A DNA stretch of 64,000 bases from an uncultured Eubacteriales bacterium. GTDB lineage: Bacteria > Bacillota > Clostridia > Oscillospirales > Oscillospiraceae. The notes under the pieces were generated by a model. The model ran no database searches, was not told the DNA's origin, and worked only from the letters and a program-made list of their open reading frames with translations. The number at the start of each line of letters is the position of its first letter. Within the stretch, counting starts at the first letter, position 1. Below, piece by piece: positions 45,029 through 53,876 of the stretch. The stretch covers positions 66,759 to 130,758 of the forward strand of contig UQZJ01000005.1 of assembly GCA_900545495.1 (NCBI GenBank), read 5' to 3'. A program made the translations under genes and the position numbers.

Positions 45029-45418
45029 ATGATCTCATTCGAGGCGTTCCGCCAGACGGACGGCACGCCCATCTATCTCCAGATCATCCGCTACATCCAG
45101 CAGGGGCTGGCGGCAGGCACCATACAGGACGGCGACGAGCTGCCCTCCCGGCGGGTGGTGTCGGCGCTGCTGGCGGTGAACCCCAACACGGTGCAAAAGG
45201 CGTTCAAGCAGCTGGAGGACGAAGGACTTGTGACCTCCCGCGCCGGCGCCAAGAGCTGCATACAGGTCACGCCGGAGCAGATTGCCGCCCTGCGCAGGGA
45301 GCTGCTGGAAACGGAGATGCAGGCCATGGTGGACGCCGCCAGGCGCCTGGGACTGACGCGGGAGGACGCCCACCGCCTGCTGGACACACTGTACGACAAG
45401 GAGGGAACGGACGCATGA
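45029..45418 (+). CDS. GntR-family transcriptional regulator, YtrA type
   Basis: 129 residues: N-terminal winged helix (IYLQIIRYIQQGLAAGTI, then ELPSRRVVSALLAVNPNTVQ) and a short helical dimerisation tail, the size of the YtrA subfamily that controls ABC-transporter operons. Start ATG 45029 with GAGGAGG. Stop overlaps the next gene start (ATGA). Probably represses its own operon; an effector may be a cell-wall antibiotic or membrane stress by analogy with ytr, which is inference. Confidence 0.92.
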   Translation: MISFEAFRQTDGTPIYLQIIRYIQQGLAAGTIQDGDELPSRRVVSALLAVNPNTVQKAFKQLEDEGLVTSRAGAKSCIQVTPEQIAALRRELLETEMQAMVDAARRLGLTREDAHRLLDTLYDKEGTDA

Positions 45419-46224
45419 GAAAGCATTTATCCGTGCTGGCGCTGGCCGCACGCGGCACCGTATGGCGGGTCTTAGCTGTCACGCTGCTGGCGGCGGTACT
45501 GTCCGGCGCGCTGCTGTGGCTGGTACCGGCGCAGGAGCCGGGCGCCGTCATCGTAGCGCCGGACGGTACGGAGACGCCGCAGTATGAGCTGGTCGATTTC
45601 TGTAAGCTGCCCGGCAGGACCGGCGCAGCCATCGCCTGTGCCGCGGGCTTTGCCGCCCTGCTGGCGGTGCTGAGTCTCAACGGCTGCGGCTACGGGGTGA
45701 AAACCGGCTGCACCGTGCAGCGCCTGCGGGTCGGTGAGGGCTCGCTGTGCCTGTGGTGGACGCTGCACTACGCCGTGTGCGTGCTGTTCTACTGGGCGGT
45801 GATGGCGGCGGTGTTCACGGCGGTGGTGAAGCTGCGGATCGACGCATGGACGCCGCCCCCGTACTACGGGTATACCATCGGCGGGCAGACTCTGCTGCTG
45901 ACGGTGTACGGCGGCAAATTCCTGCACCACCTGCTGCCCCTGCGGGACGCCACCGTATGGGTGGAAAATCTGCTGCTGACGGCGCTGTGTGCCGCGGCTG
46001 CCGCCCAATTCTCCCACGCACAGCGCCGGGGACACTTCAGCATCGCGCCCTTGCTGGCGCTGGCGCTGACCATTCTCAGTTTTTTCTTCCCCATGGGCTC
46101 CAGCACCACCCTGCTGGTGTGCCTGGTCACCGCGTTGGCACTGGGCATCACGCTATGTCAATTCCAGAAAGGAGAGACGGACGATGACGCAAAAACGGAC
46201 TTCCGCTCTGCGCAGAACCCTTGA
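45415..46224 (+). CDS. Membrane protein of the GntR/ABC operon
   Basis: Not assigned to a named family. 269 residues with about six hydrophobic helices (first at about 15-37, others near 63-82, 100-128, 185-205, 210-228 and 232-250) and an extracellular segment after helix 1. Probably a permease half of the transporter encoded two genes later. ATGA overlap with gntR; its last 41 nt overlap the next gene. Confidence 0.75.
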   Translation: MRKHLSVLALAARGTVWRVLAVTLLAAVLSGALLWLVPAQEPGAVIVAPDGTETPQYELVDFCKLPGRTGAAIACAAGFAALLAVLSLNGCGYGVKTGCTVQRLRVGEGSLCLWWTLHYAVCVLFYWAVMAAVFTAVVKLRIDAWTPPPYYGYTIGGQTLLLTVYGGKFLHHLLPLRDATVWVENLLLTALCAAAAAQFSHAQRRGHFSIAPLLALALTILSFFFPMGSSTTLLVCLVTALALGITLCQFQKGETDDDAKTDFRSAQNP

Positions 46225-46726
46225 GCGCATCCTGCCCCCCAACGTACCGGCGGACACCATGCACGGCATCATCGTCGGCAGTCTGGCCATCGGCGCACTG
46301 GCGGCTGCCATCGACTTCACCGTGCATTACGCCGCGACCTACCGGGGTATGTTCTACTGGGACGGACGGCTGATGGACACGGCGCTGATGGGCCCCTTCT
46401 CCGCCTATGCGGAGCCGGTGGTCATCGTGTTCGGCGTGGTGGTGCTGCTGGCGCTGCTGTCCGCCGTGATGCTGTACAGCTCCTACTATCTGGGCGGACG
46501 CAGCATCTACCTGATGCGCCGTCTGCCCGATGGGCGGCAGACCCTGCGGCGTCAGGTGTGGACGGCGCCGCTGCTGTGGGCGGTAAGCACCGTGGTGCTG
46601 TGCGCGCTGGTGCTGGGCCTGTGCTACGGGGCGTGGTACTGCATCACCCCCAGCCAGTGCCTGCCCACGGAGGAGAATGTCCAGCGGGTCATGAACGCCA
46701 TTGCGGCGTCGCCCTATTCCAGCTAA
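46184..46726 (+). CDS. Small membrane protein of the GntR/ABC operon
   Basis: 180 residues, three clear membrane helices (about 26-47, 78-101 and 128-151) and a short C-terminal tail. AAAGGAG lies 9 nt before ATG 46184. No named family recognised. Likely a permease component or accessory subunit. Confidence 0.75.
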   Translation: MTQKRTSALRRTLERILPPNVPADTMHGIIVGSLAIGALAAAIDFTVHYAATYRGMFYWDGRLMDTALMGPFSAYAEPVVIVFGVVVLLALLSAVMLYSSYYLGGRSIYLMRRLPDGRQTLRRQVWTAPLLWAVSTVVLCALVLGLCYGAWYCITPSQCLPTEENVQRVMNAIAASPYSS

Positions 46727-46739
46727 GGAGGGAACTCAT

Positions 46740-47486
46740 ATGCTTGAGATCAATCATGTCAGCAAGAAATACGGCTCCAAGGAGGCGCTGCACGATGTGT
46801 CCCTGACGCTGCCACGCGGGCAGATCGTGGGGCTGTTCGGGGAGAACGGCGCGGGCAAGACCACGCTGATGAAGTGCGCGCTGGGTCTTGTGCGGCACGA
46901 GGGCGCGGTGACGCTGGACGGCGCCGCCATCGACCGCACCAACATCGACCGGCTCAGCTTCGCCACCTGCGAGCACTCCTTCTTCCCCGCTCTGACGGCG
47001 GCGGCCCACCGGGATTTCTACGCCGCCCACTTCCCCCGCTTCAACGACAAGCGGTTTCAGCGCCTGATGGACTTCTTCTCCCTGCCCATGGACAAGAAGC
47101 TGCGCAGCTTCTCCGCCGGTATGCAGAACCAGTTCGAGGTCATCATGGCGCTGTCGCAGGGCGCGGACTATATCCTGATGGATGAGCCCTTCGCGGGCAA
47201 CGACATCTTCAACCGGGAGGACTTCTACAAGGTGCTGCTGGGCATCCTGACGGAGCAGGAGACGGTGCTGCTGAGCACCCACCTCATCGAGGAGGTCAAG
47301 GACTGCATCTCCCGCGCCGTCCTGATCCGGGAGGGCGTCATCGTGGGTGACTGCACCGCCGACGCGCTGGAGGAGTCCGGCCGCGACCTGATGACCTACA
47401 TCAAGGAGACGTACCACTACCGGGCCGACCGGGTCAGCCGCGCACTGGGCGAGCTGACGGACGGAGAGGCGGGTGAGGACGGATGA
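46740..47486 (+). CDS. ABC transporter ATP-binding protein
   Basis: 248 residues. Walker A FGENGAGKTTLMK near residue 36, Walker B YILMDEPFAG and H-loop STHLIEE. The signature motif is FSAGM instead of LSGGQ, a variant seen in YtrB/BcrA-type exporters. AAGGAGG before ATG 46740. Energises the membrane proteins encoded just upstream. Confidence 0.93.
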   Translation: MLEINHVSKKYGSKEALHDVSLTLPRGQIVGLFGENGAGKTTLMKCALGLVRHEGAVTLDGAAIDRTNIDRLSFATCEHSFFPALTAAAHRDFYAAHFPRFNDKRFQRLMDFFSLPMDKKLRSFSAGMQNQFEVIMALSQGADYILMDEPFAGNDIFNREDFYKVLLGILTEQETVLLSTHLIEEVKDCISRAVLIREGVIVGDCTADALEESGRDLMTYIKETYHYRADRVSRALGELTDGEAGEDG

Positions 47487-49045
47487 AGCGCTGTCTGACA
47501 GCTGCGGCGGCGATGCTGGTGCTGGCCGCCGTCCTGCTCCCCGCCCTGTCCCTGCGGCTGGACGGCACCGCCACCCCCCTGCCCTACACCGTCGCCCTTG
47601 CACGGGGCGACATCGCGGCGGCGGAGGGTCTGCGCTTCCGCACCGCCATCAAGTACGGCTCCCAGCTGCGCTGGGACACCGTTTACGACGTACACGACAA
47701 CACGTGGGACACCACCCACCGTCTGGTGAACAGCCAGGGCAGCGGCCGCCTTAGTTTCTACGACCGGCAGCAGGAGCGGGATGAACTCTACTACGGCCTC
47801 TACACCGACCGGCGGTATATCTCCCTGATAGAGCAGCCGGACGGCCCGCTGATGACCCGTCTCATCCAAGGCTATCAGACCTATGGGAACAACGATCCCT
47901 ACGGCAATGGCAGGGGCTATACCGAGCTGATACGGCTGCGGGAGCTCTACGACACCTATCCCCTGTACCTGTCCCCGGACTATGGGGATCTGAGCCCGCT
48001 GCTGCGGGACAGCGAAAGAGACTACTACGCCGACTGCTATCCCGCCTTCGACAAGCTCCGTATCCCCGTGGGGGAGACGGACTGGATGGAGCCGACTCTC
48101 TATTACTACGCAGACAACCAGATGTATCTGTCCGGCGACACCACGCTCCACGCGGAGAATCGCTTCACCCCCTTCTCCATCGGACGGGAGGACGGCTTTC
48201 TGACCACGGTGGGCTTTGCCGCCGACGCAGACCCCCAGCCGGAGTGGGCGCCGGAGGGCTTCGGCCTGTGGTATGCCCCAATGGAGCTGAACAGCTACAC
48301 CTCCTCCGCCGGAGGCGGCTACTCCCTGCGTGTTCCGGACATGGCGCGGCTCCGGCTGGTCTATCCGCTGGATATCGCCGGGCAGCGGGTGGTGGGTCTG
48401 CAATTCACCTATGACCAGTCCGAGATCCTGCTGACCACGGCGGAGAACGGGCAGTACGTCCTGCGGGTGCTGGACGCCGCCGACTTCCACTGCAAGCTGA
48501 CGCTGGTGGTGGATGAGGATACGGAGTTACAGCACCACGAGGCCACCATGGGTACCCAGAACGGCACAGCCTACGAGCTGGACTGCTACAACTATGTGCT
48601 GCCGGTCTACAACAGCACCGAGGACCTGCTGGTGGCCTGCGCCGGAAATCACCTCACCGTGCTGCGTCCCGGCGGCGGCAGTTGGGCCGTGGACTTTTCC
48701 TTCGAGATGGCGTGGCCGAGGTGGAACGAGGACGGGCAACTCATCTGGAGCGACCTCCGCTATCCGCTGGACGCCAGCGTCTACGGGTATGACTATGGCT
48801 ACATCGACGGCTTTGGGTCGCCGGGACTTTCAGATACGCTGGATGATATCTCCATGCTCTACCGGGACGGCAAGCTGGCGCTTGCCACCGGCGACGGCGA
48901 GGGGACCTACACGCTGGTGTCGGTGTACGACCGCACCGGTATGCTGTACGGCGCGGTCCTCAAGGCGGGACTATCCACGCAGGCCATCGGCGGTCCGTGG
49001 TGGTTCTTCGACCCCATGCGCCGCACAGAGCTTCTCTGGGACTGA
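47483..49045 (+). CDS. Exported or membrane-anchored protein of the ABC operon, function unknown
   Basis: 520 residues. N-terminal hydrophobic segment (LTAAAAMLVLAAVLLPALSL) without a lipobox, so a signal peptide or single anchor; the rest is polar and Tyr/Asp-rich with beta-strand-like repeats (for example LLVACAGNHLTVLRPGG and KLALATGDGEGTYTL) that hint at a beta-propeller. Overlaps the ATPase gene as ATGA. No close named family recognised. As part of this operon it may bind the transporter's substrate or sense it outside the cell. Confidence 0.7.
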   Translation: MKRCLTAAAAMLVLAAVLLPALSLRLDGTATPLPYTVALARGDIAAAEGLRFRTAIKYGSQLRWDTVYDVHDNTWDTTHRLVNSQGSGRLSFYDRQQERDELYYGLYTDRRYISLIEQPDGPLMTRLIQGYQTYGNNDPYGNGRGYTELIRLRELYDTYPLYLSPDYGDLSPLLRDSERDYYADCYPAFDKLRIPVGETDWMEPTLYYYADNQMYLSGDTTLHAENRFTPFSIGREDGFLTTVGFAADADPQPEWAPEGFGLWYAPMELNSYTSSAGGGYSLRVPDMARLRLVYPLDIAGQRVVGLQFTYDQSEILLTTAENGQYVLRVLDAADFHCKLTLVVDEDTELQHHEATMGTQNGTAYELDCYNYVLPVYNSTEDLLVACAGNHLTVLRPGGGSWAVDFSFEMAWPRWNEDGQLIWSDLRYPLDASVYGYDYGYIDGFGSPGLSDTLDDISMLYRDGKLALATGDGEGTYTLVSVYDRTGMLYGAVLKAGLSTQAIGGPWWFFDPMRRTELLWD

Positions 49046-49053
49046 ACGCACAG

Positions 49054-49090
49054 GTAAAGCCTCCGGTCTGACCGGAGGCTTTACTTTTTG
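49054..49090 (+). terminator. Terminator of the GntR/ABC operon
   Basis: Perfect 14-bp stem (49054-49067 with 49071-49084), loop CTG, then TTTTTG. Confidence 0.92.
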
Positions 49091-49112
49091 TTTCCGTCCG
49101 GGAAAATGTTTC

Positions 49113-49142
49113 TTGACAAACGCCGTTTTGCGGTGATACACT
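49113..49142 (+). promoter_or_regulatory. Promoter of the glycine-cleavage operon
   Basis: TTGACA (49113-49118) and TACACT (49137-49142), 18-bp spacer, about 50 bp before the riboswitch. Confidence 0.7.
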
Positions 49143-49199
49143 CTGTATACAAGGCAGATTCTGCCGCGTACAAGTACATATCGATCGGACGATGGGATC

Positions 49200-49352
49200 G
49201 GGAGAGATCGCAGTTGCGGCGCCGAAGGGGAACGCAGAAGCTCTCAGGCAAAAGGACCGGTTCCGGACGATACTCCGAAAAGGCCGGACGGCAACGCCCG
49301 ACCACCGAAGGTGCAACCTCCCATCGGGAGGGAATCTCTCAGGTAACTCAAC
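49200..49352 (+). ncRNA. Tandem glycine riboswitch
   Basis: Two aptamers in series. The first has GCCGAAGGGGAACGC and CTCTCAGGCAAAAGGACCG; the second has CACCGAAGGTGCAACC and ATCTCTCAGGTAACTC, the conserved cores of both glycine aptamers. An intrinsic terminator follows, so glycine probably permits read-through into gcvT-glyA. It occupies most of the 390-bp gap 49046-49435. Confidence 0.94.
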
Positions 49353-49354
49353 GG

Positions 49355-49394
49355 GGGCACAAGGCCGTGATGAGCGGTTTTGTGTCCTTTTTTG
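49355..49394 (+). terminator. Expression-platform terminator of the glycine riboswitch
   Basis: 13-bp stem with three G-U pairs (49355-49367 with 49375-49387), 7-nt loop, then seven T. Its 5' arm begins directly after the second aptamer, so alternative pairing is plausible. Confidence 0.85.
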
Positions 49395-49435
49395 CTGCCC
49401 AAAAACGATCCATGATCTTGAAGGAGGAAAAACGT

Positions 49436-52081
49436 ATGAGCGAGCTGAAGCGTACCCAGCTGTATGACGTCCATGTGGCCGCCGGTGCGGAAATGGTGGA
49501 CTTCGGCGGATGGGAGATGCCCATTCAGTACCCCGCCGGCATTATTGCCGAGCACCTGTATACCCGACAGGTGTGCAGTCTGTTCGATGTGTCCCACATG
49601 GGGCGACTGCTCATTGAGGGCCCGGAGCGTCAGGCCTTTTTGCAGCATGTGCTGACCAGCAACGTGGCGGCATTGGATGTGGGTCTGGCACAGTACTGCA
49701 TCATCGCCAATGAGAACGGCGGCGCCGTAGACGATGCCTACCTCTATATGTTTGAGGCAGACAACTATCTGCTGGTGGTGAACGCCGCCAACACGGAGAA
49801 GGATCTGGTGCATCTGCGCGCCGCGCTGGCCGGCTTCGACTGCACCATCACCGATATCTCCAAGGAGTGGGCGGCCATCGCCGTGCAGGGCCCCAAGTGC
49901 AAGGAGCTGCTGATGGGTCTCAACGGCGGCAAGCAGCTGACCGAGCCCATGAAGAACGCGCTGGGCATCGTATCGCTGGAGGGTCACGAGGCCCGCGTCG
50001 CCAAAACCGGCTACACCGGCGAGCCTCTGGGCTATGAGGTCTATGTCCGCAGCGACGACGCCGCGTGGCTGTGGAACCGTCTGGTGGAGCTGGGCGCGCG
50101 TCCCGCCGGTCTGGGCGCCCGCGATACCCTGCGTATGGAGGCATCCCTGCCCCTGTACGGCCACGAGATGGGTACCGCCCCCGACGGCAGCGAGATCCCC
50201 ATCTTCGCCGTGCCGCTGGCCAAGTTCGCCGTCAGCTTCTCCGCTCAGAAGGGCGACTACATCGGCCGCGCCGCGCTGGAAAAGCAGCAGCGCTACTTCA
50301 AGAAGTACATGGACCGCGACTTCGCCGATATGTCCGGTCTGCCCCGGAAGATCGCGCCCATCGCACTGGTGGACCGCGGCGTCATGCGCGCCGGTATGGA
50401 GATCTATCAGGGCGACAAGCTGGTGGGCTGGGTCACCAGCGGCACCATGGTACCCTACTTCAAGACCGAGGGCGAGGGTCTCTCCACCGTCATTCTGGAG
50501 GCCAGCGGCAAGCGCGCCATCGGCCTGTGCTACATCGACAGCAACATCCTGACGGATGACCCCGTAGAGGTGGACGTCCGCGGTAAGCGGCTGAAGGCCG
50601 TGATCCCCGCCCGCCACATGAGCGTGGGCGCGCCTCCCTTTGCCCGCCCTCTGCTGTACGGCGTGGAGGAGGAGGCTCACAACGTGGGCAGCGGTGACCG
50701 CACCCCCAAGGCGCTGGAGCTGGTGAAGAAGGCGCTGGAGAACCACCAGTGGCGGCAGGAGCAGTGCGTCAACCTGATCCCCTCCGAGAACACGCCCAGC
50801 CGCGCCGTGCGGCTGCTCAGCGGCAGCGACCCCGCCTGCCGGTACGCCGAGCATAAGCGCGTGCTGGCCTTCTACGAGCGGGAGGTGTTCTACTATCAGG
50901 GTACCAAGTTCATCGACGAGGTGGAGCGCCTGCTGGTGGAGGAGATGCGCGCCTACTTCGGCTGCACCGAGGTGGAGACCCGCACTCTCAGCGGCCAGAT
51001 GTCCAACATGGCGGTGTTCTCCGCGCTGATGGACTGGAAGAACCGCTTCGACCGCAAGTCCGAGGCCAAGCGTCTGGGCTACGTCATGAACAACCACATC
51101 ATCAAGGGCGGCCACCTGTCCGCCCAGCCCATGGGCGCGCTCCACGACTACATCGCCATCGACCCCGTGACGGAGAAGCCCGCCGTGGTGAACTTCCCCG
51201 TCTGCGCCGACAACCCCTACAAGATGGACGTGGAGGAGGCCAAGAAGCTCCTCGACCGCTATCGTCCGGAGCTGATCGTGTTCGGCAAGAGCATGGTGCT
51301 GCACAAGGAGCCTGTGGCGGAGATCCGGAAGTTTGTGGATGAGCAGAATATCCACACCACCATCATGTACGACATGGCCCACGTGCTGGGTCTGATCGGT
51401 GACCACTTCCAGAATCCCTTTGCCGAGGGCGCGGAGCTTGTCACCGGCTCCACCCACAAGACCTTCTTCGGCCCCCAGCGCGGCATCATCGGCGTCAACT
51501 ACCAGGAGGACGACCTGAAGTACGGCCTGTGGAAAACCATCCAGAGCCGCACCTTCCCCGGCAGCGTATCCAACCACCATCTGGGTACCCAGCTGGGTAT
51601 GCTGATGGCCGCCTACGAGATGAACCAGTTCCGGGACACCTACCAGAAGGCCGTCATCGACAACGCCAAGTCCTTCGCCCGCAGCCTGAAGGCCCACGGT
51701 CTGGACGTAGCAGGCGATCCCGCCATCGACTACACCGAGACCCATCAGGTCATCGTGTCCGTGGGCTACGGCGAGGGCCCGGAGATCGCCGAGCGTCTGG
51801 AGCGGAACAACATCGTGGTCAACTACCAGGCCACCCCCGACGAGGAGGGCTTCACCGCCTCCGGCGCACTGCGCATGGGCGTCAGCGAGATGACCCGCTT
51901 CGGCTTCGAGGCCAAGGACTTCGACAAGCTGGCCGGTCTGATGGCAGACTGCATCCTCCGCGGCACGGATGTGAAGGAGGAGGTACAGAAGCTGCGCGGC
52001 GAGCATCTGGAGATGCGCTACTGCTTCGACGACGCCGAGATCGATCAGGTGCTGGAGGAGCTGGCCGCCAAGCTGGTGTAG
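49436..52081 (+). CDS. Fusion of aminomethyltransferase (GcvT) and serine hydroxymethyltransferase (GlyA)
   Basis: 881 residues in one uninterrupted frame from ATG 49436 (AAGGAGG upstream). Residues 1 to about 409 are GcvT (VDFGGWEMPIQYPAG, LFDVSHMG, KTGYTGEPLGYEVY, GLGARDTLRMEASLPLYG), the T-protein that hands the methylene group to tetrahydrofolate. Residues about 415-881 are SHMT (VNLIPSENTPS, RTLSGQMSNMAV, and the PLP-lysine block GSTHKTFFGPQRG, Lys near 675). Glycine cleavage makes 5,10-methylene-THF; SHMT uses it with a second glycine to make serine, so the fusion joins consecutive steps. The SHMT half is a divergent type: the lysine block differs from TTHKTLRGP, and it is longer than usual (about 467). 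First gene of gcvT/glyA-gcvH-gcvPA-gcvPB. Confidence 0.95.
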   Translation: MSELKRTQLYDVHVAAGAEMVDFGGWEMPIQYPAGIIAEHLYTRQVCSLFDVSHMGRLLIEGPERQAFLQHVLTSNVAALDVGLAQYCIIANENGGAVDDAYLYMFEADNYLLVVNAANTEKDLVHLRAALAGFDCTITDISKEWAAIAVQGPKCKELLMGLNGGKQLTEPMKNALGIVSLEGHEARVAKTGYTGEPLGYEVYVRSDDAAWLWNRLVELGARPAGLGARDTLRMEASLPLYGHEMGTAPDGSEIPIFAVPLAKFAVSFSAQKGDYIGRAALEKQQRYFKKYMDRDFADMSGLPRKIAPIALVDRGVMRAGMEIYQGDKLVGWVTSGTMVPYFKTEGEGLSTVILEASGKRAIGLCYIDSNILTDDPVEVDVRGKRLKAVIPARHMSVGAPPFARPLLYGVEEEAHNVGSGDRTPKALELVKKALENHQWRQEQCVNLIPSENTPSRAVRLLSGSDPACRYAEHKRVLAFYEREVFYYQGTKFIDEVERLLVEEMRAYFGCTEVETRTLSGQMSNMAVFSALMDWKNRFDRKSEAKRLGYVMNNHIIKGGHLSAQPMGALHDYIAIDPVTEKPAVVNFPVCADNPYKMDVEEAKKLLDRYRPELIVFGKSMVLHKEPVAEIRKFVDEQNIHTTIMYDMAHVLGLIGDHFQNPFAEGAELVTGSTHKTFFGPQRGIIGVNYQEDDLKYGLWKTIQSRTFPGSVSNHHLGTQLGMLMAAYEMNQFRDTYQKAVIDNAKSFARSLKAHGLDVAGDPAIDYTETHQVIVSVGYGEGPEIAERLERNNIVVNYQATPDEEGFTASGALRMGVSEMTRFGFEAKDFDKLAGLMADCILRGTDVKEEVQKLRGEHLEMRYCFDDAEIDQVLEELAAKLV

Positions 52082-52177
52082 GGTGTCTGTCCGCGACAGA
52101 GCATAAACATACACCCCGCCCTTGACGGGCGAGGCGAGGAACAAAAACATATTTATATTTGATGGAGGTAATTTACT

Positions 52178-52555
52178 ATGCTGTATCCTGCTGAGCTGCG
52201 TTATTCCAAGTCCCACGAGTGGGTCAAGACCGAGGACGGCGTGACCGTGGTGGGCATCTCCGACTTTGCCCAGAACGCGCTGGGCGACGTGGTGTTCGTG
52301 AACCTGCCCGAGGAGGGCGACAGCGTCACCGCCGGCGAGAACTTCGGCGATGTGGAGTCCGTCAAGGCCGTGTCCGATCTGGTCTCCCCCATCACCGGCA
52401 CCGTCTGCGCCGTCAATGAGGAGCTGCTGGATTCCCCCGAGCTGGTGAACAGCGATCCCTACGGCGCATGGCTCATCAAGGTGGAGAATGTGGAGGGCAG
52501 CGAGGAGCTGCTGGACGCCGCCGCCTACGAGGCGTTCTGCACCGAGGAGGGCTGA
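52178..52555 (+). CDS. gcvH: Glycine cleavage system H protein
   Basis: Lipoyl carrier of the complex. 125 residues; lipoylated Lys lies in DVESVKAVSDLVSP, preceded by VFVNLPEEGDSVTAGE. GGAGG precedes ATG 52178. The 96-nt gap after gcvT-glyA contains a small GC hairpin (CGCCC/GGGCG) and no promoter. Confidence 0.97.
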   Translation: MLYPAELRYSKSHEWVKTEDGVTVVGISDFAQNALGDVVFVNLPEEGDSVTAGENFGDVESVKAVSDLVSPITGTVCAVNEELLDSPELVNSDPYGAWLIKVENVEGSEELLDAAAYEAFCTEEG

Positions 52556-52556
52556 C

Positions 52557-53876
52557 ATGGGCAGCTACGTTCCCTCTACCGGGGCGCAGCGCGAGGAGAT
52601 GCTCCGCACTGTGGGCGTCAGCAGCACCCGTGAGCTGTTCCGCGACGTGCCGCAGGAGATGCTTCTTACCGAGCCGCTGCATATCCCGGACGGGATGAGT
52701 GAGCTGGAGGTCAGCCGCGTAATGACCTCCATGGCATCGGCGAACCGCGTATACGGTACGGTGCTGCGGGGCGCCGGCGCCTACGACCACTACATCCCCT
52801 CCATCGTCAAGTACATCCCCGCCAAGGAGGAGTTCCTGACGGCCTACACCCCCTATCAGGCGGAGATGAGTCAGGGTCTGCTCCAGTCCATTTTCGAGTA
52901 CCAGACCATGATCTGCGAGCTGACGGGCATGGACGTGTCCAACGCCTCCGTGTACGACGGCGCTACCGCCGCCGCCGAGGCCGCCGCCATGTGCCGCGAC
53001 CGCAAGCGCCGTGTGACCCTGATCTCCGGCGCGGCCCACCCCGACACCATCAACACCGTCCGCACCTACTGCTACGGCACCGGCGACGAGCTGCGCATCG
53101 TGCCGGTGAAGGACGGCAAGACCGATCCCGACGCCCTGCGGGAGATGCTGACGCCGGATGTCGCCTCCTTCTATGTGCAGCAGCCCAACTTCTTCGGCCT
53201 GTTCGAGGACGCGGAGGCGCTGGGTGCGCTGACCCACGAGGCCGGTGCGCTGTACGTGATGGGCTGCAACCCCATTGCGCTGGCCATCATGAAGACGCCT
53301 CGTGACTGCGGCGCGGATGTGGCCGTGGGTGAGGGGCAGCCTCTGGGTCTGCCCATGGGCTGCGGCGGCCCGTACTTGGGCTATATGGCCACCACCGATA
53401 AGCTGACGCGCAAGCTGCCCGGCCGTATCGTCGGCGAGACGACGGACGCCGAGGGCCGCCGCGCCTACGTTCTGAGCCTGCAGGCCCGCGAGCAGCATAT
53501 CCGCCGTGAGAAGGCCAGCAGCAATATCTGCTCCAACGAGGCGCTGTGCGCCCTGACCGCCGGGCTGTATATGTCCGTCATGGGGCCGGACGGCATGGCG
53601 CAGGCGGCGGAGCAGTCCATGGCCAAGGCACACTACCTCGCCAAGGAGCTGTGCGCCATCGACGGCGTGGAGCTGGTCTATACCGGCGACTTTTTCCATG
53701 AGTTCGTCACCCGTCTGCCGGAGCGCGAGAATGTTCTGGCGGCGCTGGCGCAGGCCGATATTCTGGGCGGTCTGCCCCTCGGCGGCGACGGCATCCTGTG
53801 GTGCGCCACGGAGAAGGTCTCCAAGGAGCAGCTGGACAAGGCCGTTTCCGTTGTGAAGGAGGTGCTGGCAAAATGA
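52557..53876 (+). CDS. gcvPA: Glycine dehydrogenase (decarboxylating) subunit 1
   Basis: N-terminal half of the split P-protein, which decarboxylates glycine and passes the aminomethyl group to lipoyl-H. 439 residues: YVPSTGAQREEMLRTVG at the start, LLQSIFEYQTMICELTGMDV, NASVYDGATAAAEA and later GEGQPLGLPMGCGGPYLG. It lacks the PLP lysine, as expected for this subunit. One nt after gcvH; ATGA overlap with gcvPB. Confidence 0.97.
   Translation: MGSYVPSTGAQREEMLRTVGVSSTRELFRDVPQEMLLTEPLHIPDGMSELEVSRVMTSMASANRVYGTVLRGAGAYDHYIPSIVKYIPAKEEFLTAYTPYQAEMSQGLLQSIFEYQTMICELTGMDVSNASVYDGATAAAEAAAMCRDRKRRVTLISGAAHPDTINTVRTYCYGTGDELRIVPVKDGKTDPDALREMLTPDVASFYVQQPNFFGLFEDAEALGALTHEAGALYVMGCNPIALAIMKTPRDCGADVAVGEGQPLGLPMGCGGPYLGYMATTDKLTRKLPGRIVGETTDAEGRRAYVLSLQAREQHIRREKASSNICSNEALCALTAGLYMSVMGPDGMAQAAEQSMAKAHYLAKELCAIDGVELVYTGDFFHEFVTRLPERENVLAALAQADILGGLPLGGDGILWCATEKVSKEQLDKAVSVVKEVLAK

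Noticed and set aside
49088..49435. N-terminal extension of the GcvT-SHMT frame
   Set aside because: It translates the riboswitch and terminator; the true ATG at 49436 has AAGGAGG and begins the GcvT homology.
49436..52081. Two separate genes, gcvT and glyA, rather than a fusion
   Set aside because: No stop, start or ribosome binding site near the domain boundary (about 50660), and the frame is continuous; an assembly or sequencing error cannot be formally excluded.
49244..52558. Minus-strand open frame of 1104 codons opposite the GcvT-SHMT fusion
   Set aside because: Shadow frame with His/Gln/Leu bias and no motifs; it also runs across the riboswitch.
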